From: Daphnia carinata
Lineage: Eukaryota > Arthropoda > Branchiopoda > Diplostraca > Daphniidae
NCBI RefSeq assembly: GCF_022539665.2
Contig: NC_081331.1
Coordinates: forward strand, 1,088,501 to 1,152,500
Direction: 5' to 3'
DNA: 64,000 nt
In this document: piece by piece, positions 63,101 through 64,000 of the stretch
How the letters are laid out: every line of letters begins with the position of its first letter
Numbering within the stretch: the first letter of the stretch is position 1
Notes under the pieces: model-generated
The model's input: the letters and a program-made list of their open reading frames with translations, nothing else
Database searches by the model: none
Told to the model about the DNA's origin: nothing
Translations under genes and position numbers: made by a program

Positions 63101-64000
63101 AAAAGAACAACGCTCTGGAGAGTCCGGCAGAACAATGGACATCGCTCAGCCGAACATCGCGGTCCAAAAAGACACTCCGGAGAGAGAGGAATTTAAAAAA
63201 AAGAAAAGAAAGAAAGGTCAAGAGAAAATGCAGATCCTCTTTCTTTTCCTCTTGTGCACTTTCTCTCCGTTAGCATCTTACGGAATATAGTACACACGTA
63301 CACACACACACGCACACACACTAGACGTAAGGTATTAGAGTGAGGAGAAAGAGAGAGGCTCATCAAACAGGTCCGTCTTGGGATAGGCCCTATATTTTTA
63401 TTCTCTCGTAGTCCTTCTATTCCAATCTTTCTATTCTCCATTCCCTTTTTTTGTTGTCCCTATATATATATATCCCCATTGAGCATATCCGTAATCACCG
63501 TCATTAGCATTATCTTTACTAAAGACAATCTCCTTTGGCAAACTGGGTTGGATTAAGAGCTAAAAAGCGTATTAAATGTGAACATTGCCAGCAAGTTGTA
63601 GTTAGATGTCGTGTAGGATGATGTATATCATCGTCAAGTGAAATGACAACTCGTGACGAGGGTTATCAAAAAGCTTCTTCTATCATCTCTGGTGTAGTTT
63701 GGATTACTGGCCTACTTTTACTTTTAAGTTTGAACAGTAATAAAAAAAAGGGCAAAAGAAAATGAGTGCGTGTGTGTGTGTTTCAGATTCCAAAAATCAG
63801 ATAGGTAATAATTATGATAATAATAAGATTGCGAATGTTGGGGAAAGTTGGCGGATACATCTGTTACATCTTTTTTTGCTTGTAATTTCTATCTTTTTCG
63901 TATGAGATTCTCCCTCTAATAAAACAAAGAAAAGGGGTAAAACAAACAAGCGATTGAATTTTGGAGCGTGAAATACACGAAAGCCCCGAGCCCACCTGGA
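60157..64000 (-). other. First-intron or upstream DNA of the chitin deacetylase gene
   Basis: The acceptor at 60157-60160 shows that transcription starts further right. I looked for a minus-strand ATG followed by a hydrophobic stretch and a phase-1 donor and found none that convinced me. A donor-like CAG/GTGGG (reading the minus strand) sits at the window edge, 63995, so the signal-peptide exon may lie just beyond 64000. The stretch is AT-rich with A/T runs. Confidence 0.6.
63292..63321. repeat. CA-rich microsatellite
   Basis: Imperfect CA repeats with a GTA and a CGCA interruption. Confidence 0.85.

Overview
The window reads as nuclear DNA from an arthropod, most likely a branchiopod crustacean of the Daphnia type. 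The clearly assigned proteins are animal proteins, and two of them (a Dpr-type immunoglobulin protein and a group III chitin deacetylase with a chitin-binding domain) point to an arthropod. Genes are split by many short introns of about 60-75 nt with GT..AG ends. Intergenic and intronic DNA is AT-rich and full of homopolymer runs. The species call is an inference; only the arthropod assignment is well supported. No bacterial, plasmid or phage features, rRNA genes, complete tRNA genes or CRISPR arrays were seen.

Layout. 1-10.7 kb: no recognisable gene. 10.75-17.49 kb, plus strand: a six-exon dpr-family gene (signal peptide, two Ig domains, C-terminal hydrophobic segment). 17.5-27.3 kb: mostly empty, with one TATA box plus signal-peptide ORF and a tRNA-like fragment. 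27.3-34.7 kb, minus strand: an unrecognised gene encoding a long, polar, probably disordered protein; a phase-compatible distal exon adds a basic stretch and a transmembrane helix. 34.7-43.8 kb: no assignable gene, a few weak exon candidates. 43.77-44.58 kb: a fold-back repeat element. 44.76-45.91 kb, plus strand: two small mitochondrial-type genes, a COX14-like membrane protein and methylmalonyl-CoA epimerase, whose reading frames are only 13 nt apart and look dicistronic. Then three genes follow on the minus strand: INO80D (46.96-49.67 kb), the Golgi Qb-SNARE membrin/GOSR2 (50.53-51.29 kb) and a large chitin deacetylase of the CDA5 type (52.67-60.16 kb; its first exon or exons were not found). 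60.2-64 kb: upstream or first-intron DNA of that gene.

The genes do not form one pathway. The most notable points are a pair of equal-length, mutually exclusive exons carrying the catalytic metal-binding motifs of the chitin deacetylase, the overlapping-style COX14-like/MCEE arrangement, the unrecognised disordered/transmembrane gene, and the fold-back element next to the COX14-like promoter. All exon borders were read by eye from splice signals, reading phase and known family sequence patterns; no search or alignment was run.
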